A DNA stretch of 64,000 nt from Rhizobium leguminosarum (lineage in GTDB: Bacteria > Pseudomonadota > Alphaproteobacteria > Rhizobiales > Rhizobiaceae). A program made the translations under genes and the position numbers. Shown here piece after piece: positions 32,601 through 42,140 of the stretch. Under the pieces are notes generated by a model, which saw only the letters and a list, made by a program, of their open reading frames with translations, was not told the DNA's origin and did not search any database. Location: positions 124,001-188,000 of the forward strand of contig NZ_MZMU01000015.1 in the NCBI RefSeq assembly GCF_004123835.1. Direction: 5' to 3'. Every line of letters begins with the position of its first letter. The stretch's first letter is position 1.

Positions 32601-33941
32601 TCAGCTGCGCCGCGAGAACAGCGAGGCAAGCGTCGAAGACGGTTTGTTGTTCAGCCGCGGCACCACCACGAGCTGCTTGATGTCGCCGCGCTTGTAGGCG
32701 GCGAGGAAGCGGCGGTAATCCTTGAAGGAGACGCAGCCGTTGGAATCACCGTTCTTGCCGAGCATGTAGGTGTGGGCGAGCAGGCCGACACGGTCATAGA
32801 TGGCGTCCGAACCTTCGATCGGCGTCAGCCGTAGCGCCTCGACGCCGTGGAAAAGGCTCTCGCGCATGGTAAGAACATAGGTGTGCGGCGGCGTCGGTCC
32901 GCGCATCTTCTTGTTGGCGAAACGCGGCTTGTCGCGCATGTTGCCGAGCCCGGAATGGGCCTCGAGCCGCTCGCCGTTCGGCAGATAGACGGTGCTGTTT
33001 TCGATATCGTAGATCGCCACGCCCGCGCGCAGCTTCGGCGAGAAGACCGGCTTGTCGTAGCGCGGCACTGCATCGTCCTCATCATCCTCGATCGGCGAGT
33101 TCGGCTGGGCGTAGGCAAGCACAGGTTCGCCAGAGCGCTCAGAACCCTTGGCAGCCGGTGTCGGTTTGCCGATGAGTCCGTCAGGACGCGCCATCGGCAG
33201 CGGCACCGAACCTTCGTCCGGCGCCAGCACGAGATCGAAGGGTGGCGCGTCTTCCGCGGCGGCGACGACCACCGGCGCTGGTTCCGATGCGGGAATGGAG
33301 GCCGTTTTGAGGGGAGATGCGGTTGGCTCGACCGGAGCCTGCGCGATTTGCCGGGATCCGGCATCGGCAAGAGCAAGCAGGGTCGGGAGCTCGGCTGCGG
33401 CGACGGCCTCCTTCGAGGGAACGATGATCCGGTCACCGTCGTCTTCTTCGGTCTCTGCCGAGGCGACCTCGACCGGCGGCGGCGCGATCACATCGTCCTT
33501 GCGGAATTTGGCGCTGTCGGAAATCGCCGCCACGACCGGCTGTTCGGCAGCCATGGCGAGCCGATTGTTTTTGGCGAGAACCGCAAGCGCCGTCGCAGCG
33601 GCAGCGGTCTTTTCGGCGTGGGATTGAATGAGGCTCGCCGTCAGCGGGACCTTCGGCTTCGCATCGAAGGCGGTCAGCCGGTCGGCCTTGCCGACATGGA
33701 TCAGCCGCTCATGGCGCGTTGACGGAGCCACCTTCGGCGCAGTGCCGAGCTGTGCCAGGCGATCGGACGGAGAATAGGGAGCGGCTATCGAGTGCATCGT
33801 CGCGAAGGTCGCGATCAGCCATGTGGAGGTCAGAAATCCGGCGCCGACAACACCGTAAAGGAAACCGCGAGATCTGCGCCAACGGAAAGCAGATCCGCCA
33901 AGAGGGGTGACGTCATCGAACGTCCCGACCGCACACGCCAT
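32601..33941 (-). CDS. DUF2778 (L,D-transpeptidase-related) membrane-anchored protein
   Basis: 446 residues from ATG 33941. A hydrophobic helix (GFLYGVVGAGFLTSTWLIATF split near residues 26-46) anchors it; a 250-residue Ala/Pro-rich low-complexity linker spans the periplasm. The C-terminal domain (from about 310) has GVAIYDIENSTVYLPNGERL, EAHSGLGN, PPHTYVL and the catalytic-type SNGCVSFKDYRRFL. This is the DUF2778 domain, related to L,D-transpeptidases; a peptidoglycan role is inferred. Confidence 0.85.
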   Translation of the reverse strand: MACAVGTFDDVTPLGGSAFRWRRSRGFLYGVVGAGFLTSTWLIATFATMHSIAAPYSPSDRLAQLGTAPKVAPSTRHERLIHVGKADRLTAFDAKPKVPLTASLIQSHAEKTAAAATALAVLAKNNRLAMAAEQPVVAAISDSAKFRKDDVIAPPPVEVASAETEEDDGDRIIVPSKEAVAAAELPTLLALADAGSRQIAQAPVEPTASPLKTASIPASEPAPVVVAAAEDAPPFDLVLAPDEGSVPLPMARPDGLIGKPTPAAKGSERSGEPVLAYAQPNSPIEDDEDDAVPRYDKPVFSPKLRAGVAIYDIENSTVYLPNGERLEAHSGLGNMRDKPRFANKKMRGPTPPHTYVLTMRESLFHGVEALRLTPIEGSDAIYDRVGLLAHTYMLGKNGDSNGCVSFKDYRRFLAAYKRGDIKQLVVVPRLNNKPSSTLASLFSRRS

Positions 33942-34147
33942 ACTACACTCGTCTTTCAAACTCGCTACGCAGGCCGGCGGCACTGACTGACTACACTTCG
34001 CCGGGCCGGTACAGGCGCAAATGGGCCGAATTTAGACCACCCACGACGTCCGACTGTCTCGCAAGGATGACGAATTATGGTTTCTAATTTGTTTACGCGG
34101 CGTCGCTCTGTCTCTCGACGTCTCAAAAAGAGATGTGTTGGGCCTTC

Positions 34148-36028
34148 TCAGGCGCGCTCCATCACATAACTTCCCGGCGCTTCCTCGATCGCGTTCAACG
34201 CATCGCCGCCGGGTTTGCGGGCCGGCACGCGTCTGCCGTCATGCGTCTCGATCCAGACCTGCCAATGCGGCCACCATGATCCAGGAGTCTCCGTCGCCTG
34301 CTCGAGCCAGGTCTCGTAGTCTCCCTTGGCGGGGCCGCCCGTCCAGAATTGATACTTCTTCCTGTCGGGCGGGTTGACGACGCCGGCGATATGTCCCGAG
34401 CCGGTCACGACGAATTCCACCTTGCCGCCGAAGAACCGGCTGCCGAGGAAGACGGACTTGGCAGGTGCGATGTGATCCTCGCGGGTGGCAAGATTATAGA
34501 TCGGGATCTTCACGTCCTTCAGCGACACGGACTTGCCGTCGAGGATCATCTCGTTCCGCGTCAGCGCATTCTTGAGATAGCAATTGCGCAGGTAGAAGGC
34601 ATGGTTTGCCGCCGCCATCCGGGTCGAATCGGCGTTCCAGAACAACAGGTCGAAGGGCAGGGGATCCTGGCCCTTGAGGTAGTTGTTGACGAAATAAGGC
34701 CATATCAGCTCGGAGGCGCGCAGCATGTTGAAGGCCATCGACATCTTCGTGCCGTCGAGATAGCCGGCCGCCTGCATATGCTCTTCTAGCGCTTCAAGCT
34801 GCTCCTCGTCGACGAAGATTTTGAGGTCGCCGGCATGGGTGAAGTCGACCTGGGTGGTGAAGAGTGTCGCGGTCTTGATGCGCTTGTTCTTCTCCTTGGC
34901 ATGCAGCGCCAGCGTCGCCGCCAGCAGCGTGCCGCCGACGCAGTAGCCGACAGCGTTGACGTCCTTCTCGCCGGTCGCCTTCTCGATCGTTGCCAGCGCG
35001 AAATCGATACCCTCTCGGGCATAGGCCGCCCAGTCCTTGTTGGCGTGGCGCGCATCCGGGTTGACCCAGGAAATGACGAAGACCGTCTGACCCTGGTCGA
35101 CGCACCATTTGATGAAGGATTTTTGCGGGTTGAGGTCGAGAATATAGAACTTGTTGATCCAGGGCGGGCAGATCAAAAGCGGCCGCTTCAGCACCGTTTC
35201 GGTCGAAGCCTCGTACTGAATGATCTGGCAGATGTCGTTCTGGGCGATCACCTTGCCTGGCGTCAGCGCCATGTCGCGGCCGACGGCGAATTTCGTCATG
35301 TCGGTCTGGCGAAGGCGAAGGTCGCCATGTCCGGCGGCGATATCCTCGGCCAGCATCTTCATCCCGCGCACCAGATTGGCGCCGCTGGTCGCGATCGTCT
35401 CGCGGTAGAGCTGCGGATTGGTAGCGATGAAGTTGGTTGGCGAAAGCGCTGCCGTAATCTGCTTCACGTAGAAGCCGGCCTTGTGTTTGGTGTGCTCGTC
35501 GAGGCCCTCGGTCTCCGACACCATCTTTTCCACCCAGTCGGACGTGACGAAATAGACCTGGCGGAGAAAATCGAAGAACGGATTCTTCTGCCAGTCCTCG
35601 TCCGAAAAGCGCTTGTCCTTGCGGGTGTCCGGCTCGGGTGTCGTGGGATCGCCCTGCATGCGCTGCATCGAGCGCATCCAGATACCGAAGAACGAGGACA
35701 TCAGCTGCGTCTGTGCCTCGAAGGTGCGGCGCGGATCGGAAATCCAGTATTCAGTGACCTTGGAAAGCGTCTTGACCATGTCGGTCATCGGATCGGCGGC
35801 GCTTTCGGTGATCTCGCCGCGTTCGCGTGGCGCAAGCCAGGCAGACGCTGCTTGTCCGAGATTTTCGAGCGCCCGGGCGAAATTCATCGCCATGGCCTCA
35901 GGATCCTTCAACAGATAGGGATCGAGATCGGTCGCGTCGAAGCCGGCCTTGCCGCCATTCTCCTGCTTGCTGTCGGTCACCATTTCCTCCGGCGGCAGCA
36001 CCACTCTTTTTATCCATTCGTTGTACAT
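34148..36028 (-). CDS. phaC: Class I poly(R)-hydroxyalkanoate synthase
   Basis: 626 residues from ATG 36028 (MYNEWIKRVVLPPEE); MVTDSKQ slightly further in is an alternative. N-terminal PhaC_N domain (KDKRFSDEDWQKNPFFDFLRQ in two pieces), then the alpha/beta-hydrolase core. The lipase-like box with catalytic Cys is GYCVGG (Cys about 363), with catalytic Asp in ATREDHIAPA and His in GSGHIAGVVNPP. Polymerises 3-hydroxyacyl-CoA into storage granules. Divergent from a lipoprotein gene; no phaA/phaB near. Confidence 0.97.
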   Translation of the reverse strand: MYNEWIKRVVLPPEEMVTDSKQENGGKAGFDATDLDPYLLKDPEAMAMNFARALENLGQAASAWLAPRERGEITESAADPMTDMVKTLSKVTEYWISDPRRTFEAQTQLMSSFFGIWMRSMQRMQGDPTTPEPDTRKDKRFSDEDWQKNPFFDFLRQVYFVTSDWVEKMVSETEGLDEHTKHKAGFYVKQITAALSPTNFIATNPQLYRETIATSGANLVRGMKMLAEDIAAGHGDLRLRQTDMTKFAVGRDMALTPGKVIAQNDICQIIQYEASTETVLKRPLLICPPWINKFYILDLNPQKSFIKWCVDQGQTVFVISWVNPDARHANKDWAAYAREGIDFALATIEKATGEKDVNAVGYCVGGTLLAATLALHAKEKNKRIKTATLFTTQVDFTHAGDLKIFVDEEQLEALEEHMQAAGYLDGTKMSMAFNMLRASELIWPYFVNNYLKGQDPLPFDLLFWNADSTRMAAANHAFYLRNCYLKNALTRNEMILDGKSVSLKDVKIPIYNLATREDHIAPAKSVFLGSRFFGGKVEFVVTGSGHIAGVVNPPDRKKYQFWTGGPAKGDYETWLEQATETPGSWWPHWQVWIETHDGRRVPARKPGGDALNAIEEAPGSYVMERA

Positions 36029-36133
36029 CGTGATCGAACGAGAAAACAAGTTCCACCCGCATCGGCTCGTGCTATTGCATTGTGGCTGCGACAAATTTAA
36101 CAGTCGAAGCAGTCAAAACTGGATTTTTGAGGC

Positions 36134-36547
36134 ATGACGAAGAACGGCATTCGGCGCATCGCAACCTTCAACCGCACCGCACTGATCTGCGTCGCGGCGG
36201 CGATGGCCCTTGCCGGATGCAATCTGACGGCGGAACAAAAAGCCGCAGCCGCCGCCAAGCGAGCGGCGCCGACCGCCGTCGTCATGCCGGCTACCAAGGG
36301 CGAGGCGGCCGAGGGCGGCCTTGCAAAATACCCGGACGGCTATCCGAATTTCGGCGCGCCGCTGACCGCCGCCAATGTCCAGATGAGCGACGAGCAGGCG
36401 GCCGAACTGCAGCATCAGCTGACGGCACTTGCCGCCCGGCGCAAGGCAGGCGCGATCTCGGAAGCCGAATATCAGGCCAAGGTCGCCGAAATGCGGCGTC
36501 TCGCCGCCGAGCACGGCACTGATACGCTGTCTGAAATCTCCAAATAG
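36134..36547 (+). CDS. Small lipoprotein with SHOCT-like C-terminus
   Basis: 137 residues. Lipoprotein signal with lipobox LAGC at about residues 26-29. After an Ala/Lys-rich linker, the C-terminal part ALAARRKAGAISEAEYQAKV, EMRRLAAEHG resembles the short SHOCT motif. It may be an outer-membrane or periplasmic lipoprotein of unknown function. Divergent from phaC with about 105 bases between the starts. Confidence 0.82.
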   Translation: MTKNGIRRIATFNRTALICVAAAMALAGCNLTAEQKAAAAAKRAAPTAVVMPATKGEAAEGGLAKYPDGYPNFGAPLTAANVQMSDEQAAELQHQLTALAARRKAGAISEAEYQAKVAEMRRLAAEHGTDTLSEISK

Positions 36548-36768
36548 ACCTTGCCTTTCAGGCGATTTGGACGCAAAGCCTTCGGCAAGGATCGGAAGAT
36601 ACAATTTTCCCGATAAAGCGCGTTTCACGACCTTTCCGTCAAAGATTCGCCGCGTCGCTTGGGTTTGATGAATACGGCGTTGCGATTCTGAAGTTCGTGT
36701 CGCAGCCGCCGGGAGACGGAACGAACTTCGACTGCGGCCCGAAATGCCGCCTTTCCATGGGGAATGAG

Positions 36769-37986
36769 ATGGAAGAGTTTCACAAAGTCCGGCGTTTGCC
36801 GCCTTATGTTTTCGAACAGGTCAACCGTTTGAAGGCAAGCGCGCGAGCGGGCGGCGCCGATATCATCGATCTCGGCATGGGAAACCCCGACCTTCCCACT
36901 CCCCAGTCGATCGTCGACAAGCTGTGCGAGGTCGTGCAGGATCCGCGCACGCACCGCTATTCCTCTTCCAAGGGTATTCCGGGGCTGCGCCGCGCCCAAG
37001 CCGCCTATTATGCCCGCCGTTTCGGCGTCAAGCTCAACCCGGATACCCAGGTGGTCGCCACCTTGGGCTCCAAGGAAGGCTTCGCCAACATGGCGCAGGC
37101 AATCACCGCGCCTGGCGACGTGATCCTCTGCCCGAACCCCACCTATCCGATCCACGCCTTTGGCTTCCTGATGGCCGGCGGCGTGATCCGTTCCATGTCG
37201 GTGGAGCCGGATGCGAGCTTCTTCGAACCGCTGGAACGGGCGGTCAGGCATTCTATCCCGAAGCCCTTGGCGCTGATCCTCAACTATCCCTCGAACCCGA
37301 CGGCTTTTGTCGCGACGCTCGATTTCTACAAGGACGTGATCGCTTTTGCGAAAAAGCACGACATCATCGTGCTTTCCGACCTCGCCTATTCGGAAATCTA
37401 CTTCGACGGCGCCCCGCCGCCGTCGGTTCTCGAAGTGCCGGGCGCGATGGACGTGACCGTCGAGTTCACCTCGATGTCGAAGACCTTCTCCATGCCCGGC
37501 TGGCGCATGGGCTTTGCCGTCGGCAACGAGCGGCTGATCGCGGCGCTTACCCGCGTCAAGTCCTATCTCGACTACGGCGCCTTCACGCCGATCCAGGTGG
37601 CGGCGACGCATGCGCTGAACGGCGATGGTTCCGACATTGCGGAAGTCCGCAACGTCTATAAACGTCGCCGCGACGTCATGGTCGAAAGCTTCGGCAAGGC
37701 CGGGTTCGACGTGCCGCCGCCGGCTGCGACGATGTTCGCCTGGGCGAAGATCCCGGAAAAGTTCCGTCATCTCGGTTCGCTGGAATTCTCCAAGCTGCTG
37801 GTCGAGAAGGCCGACGTCGCCGTTGCCCCGGGCATCGGCTTCGGCGAAATGGGCGACGACTACGTCCGTCTGGCCCTTGTCGAGAACGAACACCGCATCC
37901 GCCAGGCTGCGCGCAATATCAAGAAGTTCATGTCGACGGCAGACGAGACGATGCACAACGTCATTTCGCTGAACGCACACCGCTAA
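36769..37986 (+). CDS. Aminotransferase, LL-DAP aminotransferase/AlaC-like
   Basis: 405 residues from ATG 36769 (MEEFHKVRRLPPYVFEQVNR); an upstream in-frame start would add an unconserved leader. Motifs: DLGMGNPDLPTP, YSSSKGIPGLRRA, ATLGSKEGFANM, NYPSNPTAF, LSDLAYSEIYFDG, and the PLP Lys in SMSKTFSMPGWRMGF (about 237). It is 61 bases upstream of hom with the same direction; alanine or aspartate-family transamination is likely, exact substrate not fixed. Confidence 0.9.
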   Translation: MEEFHKVRRLPPYVFEQVNRLKASARAGGADIIDLGMGNPDLPTPQSIVDKLCEVVQDPRTHRYSSSKGIPGLRRAQAAYYARRFGVKLNPDTQVVATLGSKEGFANMAQAITAPGDVILCPNPTYPIHAFGFLMAGGVIRSMSVEPDASFFEPLERAVRHSIPKPLALILNYPSNPTAFVATLDFYKDVIAFAKKHDIIVLSDLAYSEIYFDGAPPPSVLEVPGAMDVTVEFTSMSKTFSMPGWRMGFAVGNERLIAALTRVKSYLDYGAFTPIQVAATHALNGDGSDIAEVRNVYKRRRDVMVESFGKAGFDVPPPAATMFAWAKIPEKFRHLGSLEFSKLLVEKADVAVAPGIGFGEMGDDYVRLALVENEHRIRQAARNIKKFMSTADETMHNVISLNAHR

Positions 37987-37997
37987 TCCAACCATTG

Positions 37998-38020
37998 GGC
38001 AGCCGCGTGATGCGGCTGCC
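37998..38020 (+). other. Intercistronic hairpin between aminotransferase gene and hom
   Basis: A perfect 9-bp stem GGCAGCCGC / GCGGCTGCC with loop GTGAT, no T-tract. It may stabilise mRNA ends or reduce read-through; not a classical terminator. Confidence 0.5.
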
Positions 38021-38047
38021 GCCACACAGACATTTCAGGATCGATCC

Positions 38048-39373
38048 ATGGCAGATGCCCTCAAAATCGGCATTGCGGGCTTGGGCACCGTTGGCGCCTC
38101 GCTTGTCCGCATCATTCAGCAGAAAAGCAACGAGCTTGCCGTCACCTGCGGGCGTCCGATCACCATCACCGCCGTCTCCGCACGTGACAGGGCGAGGGAC
38201 CGCGGCATCGATCTTTCCACTGTTACCTGGTTCGACCGGCCGGAAGAGCTTGCCGAAAGAGGCGATATCGACGTCTTCGTCGAGCTGATGGGCGGCGCCG
38301 AAGGGGCGGCCAACATCTCCGTGCGCGCTGCACTCCAGCGCGGTCTCCATGTGGTGACAGCCAACAAGGCGCTGCTTGCCTATCACGGCGTGGAGCTTGC
38401 GACGATCGCCGAGGAGAAGGGGTCGCTGCTGAACTTCGAGGCGGCAGTCGCCGGCGGCATCCCGGTCATCAAGGCGCTGCGTGAATCGCTGACGGGCAAT
38501 TCCGTCTCGCGCATCTATGGCATCATGAACGGCACCTGCAATTATATCCTGACCAAGATGGAGAAGGAGGGGCTTTCCTTCGCCGAATGCCTCAAGGAAG
38601 CGCAGCGGCTGGGTTATGCCGAGGCCGATCCGGCCTTCGATATCGAAGGCAACGATACCGCTCATAAGCTTTCCATCCTGACGACGCTCGCCTTCGGCAA
38701 TCAGATCGCGGCCGACGACATCTATCTCGAAGGCATCACCAACATCTCGATCGAGGATATCCACGCCGCCGCCGAGCTCGGTTATCGCATCAAGCTCTTA
38801 GGCGTTGCCCAGCGCACCGATACAGGCATCGAGCAGCGCGTGCACCCGACCATGGTGCCGGTCGATTCGGTCATTGCCCAGGTCGACGGCGTCACCAATG
38901 CGGTGGCAATCGAATCCGACGTGCTCGGCGAACTGCTGATGGTCGGCCCTGGTGCCGGCGGCAACGCCACGGCCTCGTCGGTGCTCGGCGATATCGCCGA
39001 TATCGCCAAGAGCCAGCCGGGCGCCCAGCGCGTGCCTGTGCTCGGTCATCCCGCAACGACGCTGGAGCCCTACCGCAAGGCGCGGATGCAGAGCCACGAG
39101 GGCGGCTATTTCATCCGCCTGACCGTGCTCGACCGCACCGGCGTCTTTGCCAGCGTCGCAACTCGCATGGCCGAAAACAACATCTCGCTGGAATCGATCG
39201 TCCAGCGCTCCAAGCAGCATCTGGCGCCATCGCACCACCAGACGATCATTCTCGTCACCCACGCGACGACGGAAGAGTCGGTGCGCAAGGCGGTCGCCTC
39301 GATCAAGTCGGAAGGCTACCTCTTCGGCGAGCCGCAGGTGATTCGCATCGAGCGGCCGAAAGAGGAAGGCTGA
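38048..39373 (+). CDS. hom: Homoserine dehydrogenase
   Basis: 441 residues. NAD(P) motif GIAGLGTVGASLV at residues 9-21, catalytic TANKALLAYHG (Lys), the GIMNGTCNYILTKM signature, the EADPAFDIEGNDTAHKL loop and a C-terminal ACT domain from about 360 (FIRLTVLDRTGVFASVATRM in two elements). Reduces aspartate semialdehyde to homoserine on the threonine/methionine branch; the ACT domain suggests threonine feedback. A strong terminator follows at 39404. Confidence 0.98.
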   Translation: MADALKIGIAGLGTVGASLVRIIQQKSNELAVTCGRPITITAVSARDRARDRGIDLSTVTWFDRPEELAERGDIDVFVELMGGAEGAANISVRAALQRGLHVVTANKALLAYHGVELATIAEEKGSLLNFEAAVAGGIPVIKALRESLTGNSVSRIYGIMNGTCNYILTKMEKEGLSFAECLKEAQRLGYAEADPAFDIEGNDTAHKLSILTTLAFGNQIAADDIYLEGITNISIEDIHAAAELGYRIKLLGVAQRTDTGIEQRVHPTMVPVDSVIAQVDGVTNAVAIESDVLGELLMVGPGAGGNATASSVLGDIADIAKSQPGAQRVPVLGHPATTLEPYRKARMQSHEGGYFIRLTVLDRTGVFASVATRMAENNISLESIVQRSKQHLAPSHHQTIILVTHATTEESVRKAVASIKSEGYLFGEPQVIRIERPKEEG

Positions 39374-39403
39374 GCCTTTTTCTCGTCCCGGAGGACCGTT
39401 GCG

Positions 39404-39432
39404 CCGCCCTGTCCCTGCAGGGCGGTTTTTTT
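39404..39432 (+). terminator. Rho-independent terminator of hom
   Basis: 8-bp stem CCGCCCTG / CAGGGCGG with loop TCCCTG, then seven T (39426-39432). Confidence 0.93.
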
Positions 39433-39533
39433 GTTATCTATTCAACCTTTCGTTACGGAAGGCTATATTAACAGATACCGAAATATTGATATAACTAAAC
39501 CTAAGATGGTGAGTCGTCTGGGTGGAGAATTTC

Positions 39534-39779
39534 ATGAGCAAGGACAGCCACGCCGGGAAGGGGTATGGCTACCCGAGCGACGTGCCGCCGAACCATCCTG
39601 ATTTGCCTGAGGAAATCCTCAAGCCGGCCTACCGTGAAATTCCTCAAGAGATCTCTGATGAGGCTGATGACGAGGAAAACACGGAAGGCCGCAACTGGGC
39701 CATTCTGCTGACGCTGTTTTCGTTCCTGCTGGTGCAGTTCGCCGGCATCGCCATGATCATCTGGGCGGTGTTTTGGTAA
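39534..39779 (+). CDS. Small C-tail-anchored membrane protein (81 aa)
   Basis: Hydrophilic acidic N-terminal part (PSDVPPNHPDLPEEI, EISDEADDEENTEG) and one C-terminal transmembrane helix (ILLTLFSFLLVQFAGIAMII). ATG 39534 has GGAG at 39523-39526; a GTG at 39522 is also in frame but lies on that site. No known family. The upstream 100 bases are notably AT-rich and hold the promoter. Confidence 0.75.
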   Translation: MSKDSHAGKGYGYPSDVPPNHPDLPEEILKPAYREIPQEISDEADDEENTEGRNWAILLTLFSFLLVQFAGIAMIIWAVFW

Positions 39780-39859
39780 AAATCCGTGTCTGCAAATCCA
39801 TCGCTATGTTATCTCCGCTGCTCCTGTAGAAAGAGCAGATGAAGTCAGCGGAGTGTGGC

Positions 39860-41662
39860 ATGGCAGATCTCGTCGACCCGGTACAGCGCGCATTTCTCGG
39901 CGTGGAGAAATCCGCGCTCGACAATCGCTGGGTCGCGCGGCTCGACCAGGCCGGGCAGAACCGCGCGCTGGCCATGTCGCAGATCCACGGACTGCCGGAT
40001 CTGATCGCCCGGGTGCTTGCCGGGCGCGGCGTGACGGTAGACGAGGCGATCGAATTCCTCGATCCGACGATCCGCAGCCTGATGCCCGATCCCCATAAGC
40101 TGACCGATTGCGAAAAGGCCGCGACCCGCCTCTTGCGCGCGATCGAGCGTGGTGAGAGCGTCGCGATCTTCGGCGACTATGACGTGGACGGCGCAGCCTC
40201 CTCGGCGCTGATGTTTCGTTTTCTCAGTCATTTCGGCGTCAGGGCGACCATCTATATTCCCGACCGCGTCTTCGAAGGTTACGGCCCCAATCCGGCGGCG
40301 ATCAACCAGTTGATCGACAATGGCGCTCAGCTGATCGTGACCGTCGATTGCGGCTCCACCAGCCACGAGGCGCTGGCCGCCGCTGCCGCGCGCAATATCG
40401 ATGTCGTCGTCATCGATCACCACCAGGTGACACATGAGCTGCCGCCCTGTCATGCGCTGGTCAACCCGAACCGCGAGGACGATCTCTCGGGGCAGGGGCA
40501 TCTGTGCGCCGCCGGCGTCGTCTTCATGGTGCTGGTCGCGACGCTCCGGCTGCTGCGGGCGGCCGGCAACAAGCGCATCCTGGCGATCGACCTGCTGCAA
40601 TGGCTGGATATCGTCGCACTTGCGACGGTCTGCGATGTCGTGCCGCTGAAGGGCCTTAACCGCGCCTATGTGGTGAAGGGGCTGGTCGCTGCCCGTCACC
40701 AGAGCAATGCCGGACTGGCTGCACTCTTTCGCAAGGCGGGGCTCGCGGGTCCCGTGACACCCTATCATTTCGGCTTCCTGATCGGCCCGCGCATCAATGC
40801 CGGCGGGCGGATCGGCGACGCGGCACTCGGCAGCCGCCTGCTGACGCTTGATGACGCCGGAGAGGCTGAGGTGATCGCGCAGCGCCTCGACGAGCTCAAC
40901 CGCGAACGCCAGGCGATGGAGGCGATCATGCTGCAGGAGGCGGAAGCCGAGGCGCTTGCCGAATATGGCGACGGCGAGGGCGCGTCCGTCATCGTCACCG
41001 CCCATGAGAAATGGCATCCCGGCATTGTCGGGCTGATTGCGGCGCGGCTGAAGGAGAAGTTCAAACGGCCTGCCTTCGCGATCGCCTTCGATCCCTCCGG
41101 CCGCGGCACTGGCTCGGGCCGCTCGATCAACGGCTTCGATATGGGCAGGATGGTCCGAGCTGCGGTCGACGAGGGGTTGCTCGTCAAGGGCGGCGGCCAC
41201 GCCATGGCCGCGGGCTTGACGGTCGAGCGCACCGATCTCGGCAGGCTGAGGACCTTCTTCACGGAGAAGGCAGCAAGAACGGTGACGAGCCTCGTCGCCA
41301 ACGAGACGCTGAAGATCGACGGTGCGATCGGCGCAAGCGGCGCCACCCTCGAACTCATCGACCGTTTGGAGGCCGCCGGCCCCTACGGCTCCGGTCACGC
41401 ACAGCCGCTCTTTGCCGTACCGGCGCATCGTCTGCGCGACGCCCGCCTGGTCGGCGAGAAACATGTGAAAGTGACGCTGGAGGCCATGGACGGATCGCGA
41501 CTCGACGGCATCGCCTTCCGCGCCGCCGATACGCCGCTTGGCAATCTTCTCATCAATTCACGCGGCGCCAGCCTGCATGTCGCCGGGTCGCTCGGTGCCG
41601 ATCATTACCAGGGCGCACGCCGCATCCAGCTGCGCGTCTGCGATGCCGCGCCGGCGAAATAG
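39860..41662 (+). CDS. recJ: Single-stranded-DNA-specific exonuclease RecJ
   Basis: 600 residues from ATG 39860, which has GGAG 7 bases upstream; an ATG at 39839 is also possible. DHH-family metal motifs: FGDYDVDGAASSALM (about residue 108), VDCGSTSHEAL, VIDHHQVTHELPP, and NPNREDD; DHHA1 domain with GGGHAMAAGL (about 446). 5'-3' exonuclease of recombination and mismatch repair. The tRNA-Glu gene follows, on the opposite strand. Confidence 0.97.
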   Translation: MADLVDPVQRAFLGVEKSALDNRWVARLDQAGQNRALAMSQIHGLPDLIARVLAGRGVTVDEAIEFLDPTIRSLMPDPHKLTDCEKAATRLLRAIERGESVAIFGDYDVDGAASSALMFRFLSHFGVRATIYIPDRVFEGYGPNPAAINQLIDNGAQLIVTVDCGSTSHEALAAAAARNIDVVVIDHHQVTHELPPCHALVNPNREDDLSGQGHLCAAGVVFMVLVATLRLLRAAGNKRILAIDLLQWLDIVALATVCDVVPLKGLNRAYVVKGLVAARHQSNAGLAALFRKAGLAGPVTPYHFGFLIGPRINAGGRIGDAALGSRLLTLDDAGEAEVIAQRLDELNRERQAMEAIMLQEAEAEALAEYGDGEGASVIVTAHEKWHPGIVGLIAARLKEKFKRPAFAIAFDPSGRGTGSGRSINGFDMGRMVRAAVDEGLLVKGGGHAMAAGLTVERTDLGRLRTFFTEKAARTVTSLVANETLKIDGAIGASGATLELIDRLEAAGPYGSGHAQPLFAVPAHRLRDARLVGEKHVKVTLEAMDGSRLDGIAFRAADTPLGNLLINSRGASLHVAGSLGADHYQGARRIQLRVCDAAPAK

Positions 41663-41701
41663 AGCGGTCGCGCAAGAACGCTGACGATGGGAAGTTTCAA
41701 G

Positions 41702-41815
41702 GGAGAGAAAGTGGTACGCCCTAGGGGAGTCGAACCCCTCTTCCCAGAATGAAAATCTGGTGTCCTAACCGATAGACGAAGGGCGCTTCCTTCGTGGTGG
41801 CGCCCTTATAGTCAG
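41702..41815. repeat. 114-bp direct repeat, left copy (contains tRNA-Glu)
   Basis: Identical base for base to 57505-57618. It spans the 10 bases beyond the tRNA 3' end, the whole tRNA-Glu(UUC), the leader and the -10 box. Outside these limits the sequences differ. Confidence 0.95.
41712..41786 (-). tRNA. tRNA-Glu (UUC), copy 1
   Basis: 75 bases including CCA. Acceptor GCGCCCT / AGGGCGT, anticodon stem CCAGA / TCTGG with loop TTTTCAT (anticodon TTC), T-arm AGGGGTTCGACTCCCCT. Confidence 0.97.
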
Positions 41816-41833
41816 CACCTTCGAAGGCCGCAA
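41805..41833 (-). promoter_or_regulatory. Promoter of tRNA-Glu copy 1
   Basis: Minus strand TTGCGG (41833-41828), 17-base spacer, TATAAG (41810-41805), 19 bases before the tRNA 5' end. The -35 and spacing are the same as for the other copy although the spacer sequences differ. Confidence 0.7.
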
Positions 41834-42140
41834 GCGCCAAGGCGCGAAAAAATCATCGTTTTCGCCGATTTATTTGGGCTGTGGAAAATCACGGCGCCGC
41901 TTACCGCCGACGCGCAGCACAGGCTGGGCAACGACGTGTATCGATGCACCGAGAGATATGCCGAAACGGCATTTCTGAAAGGCAATCGACGAAACTGGTG
42001 ATAGCTCCTCATACTGGTATGGTTCTTCTCGCGACGGGAGTGAGAAAGTCGCTTGGGAGATTTCCGCGCTCAGAGATTCAGAAGGCAGTCGGACGGAATG
42101 ACGAGCTTTGCGGGCGCGTCTAGTCTGCTCAGGAGGTTTT
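41816..42140. other. Gene-free leader of the island
   Basis: 325 bases between the tRNA repeat and the CapA-like gene. Contains the tRNA -35 box at its start and a strong ribosome-binding site (AGGAGG, 42130-42135) at its end. No integrase remnant or recognisable frame. Confidence 0.5.

Noticed and set aside
39845..41464. A 539-codon open frame antisense to recJ
   Set aside because: Antisense shadow of RecJ, whose DHH motifs are intact in the sense frame.
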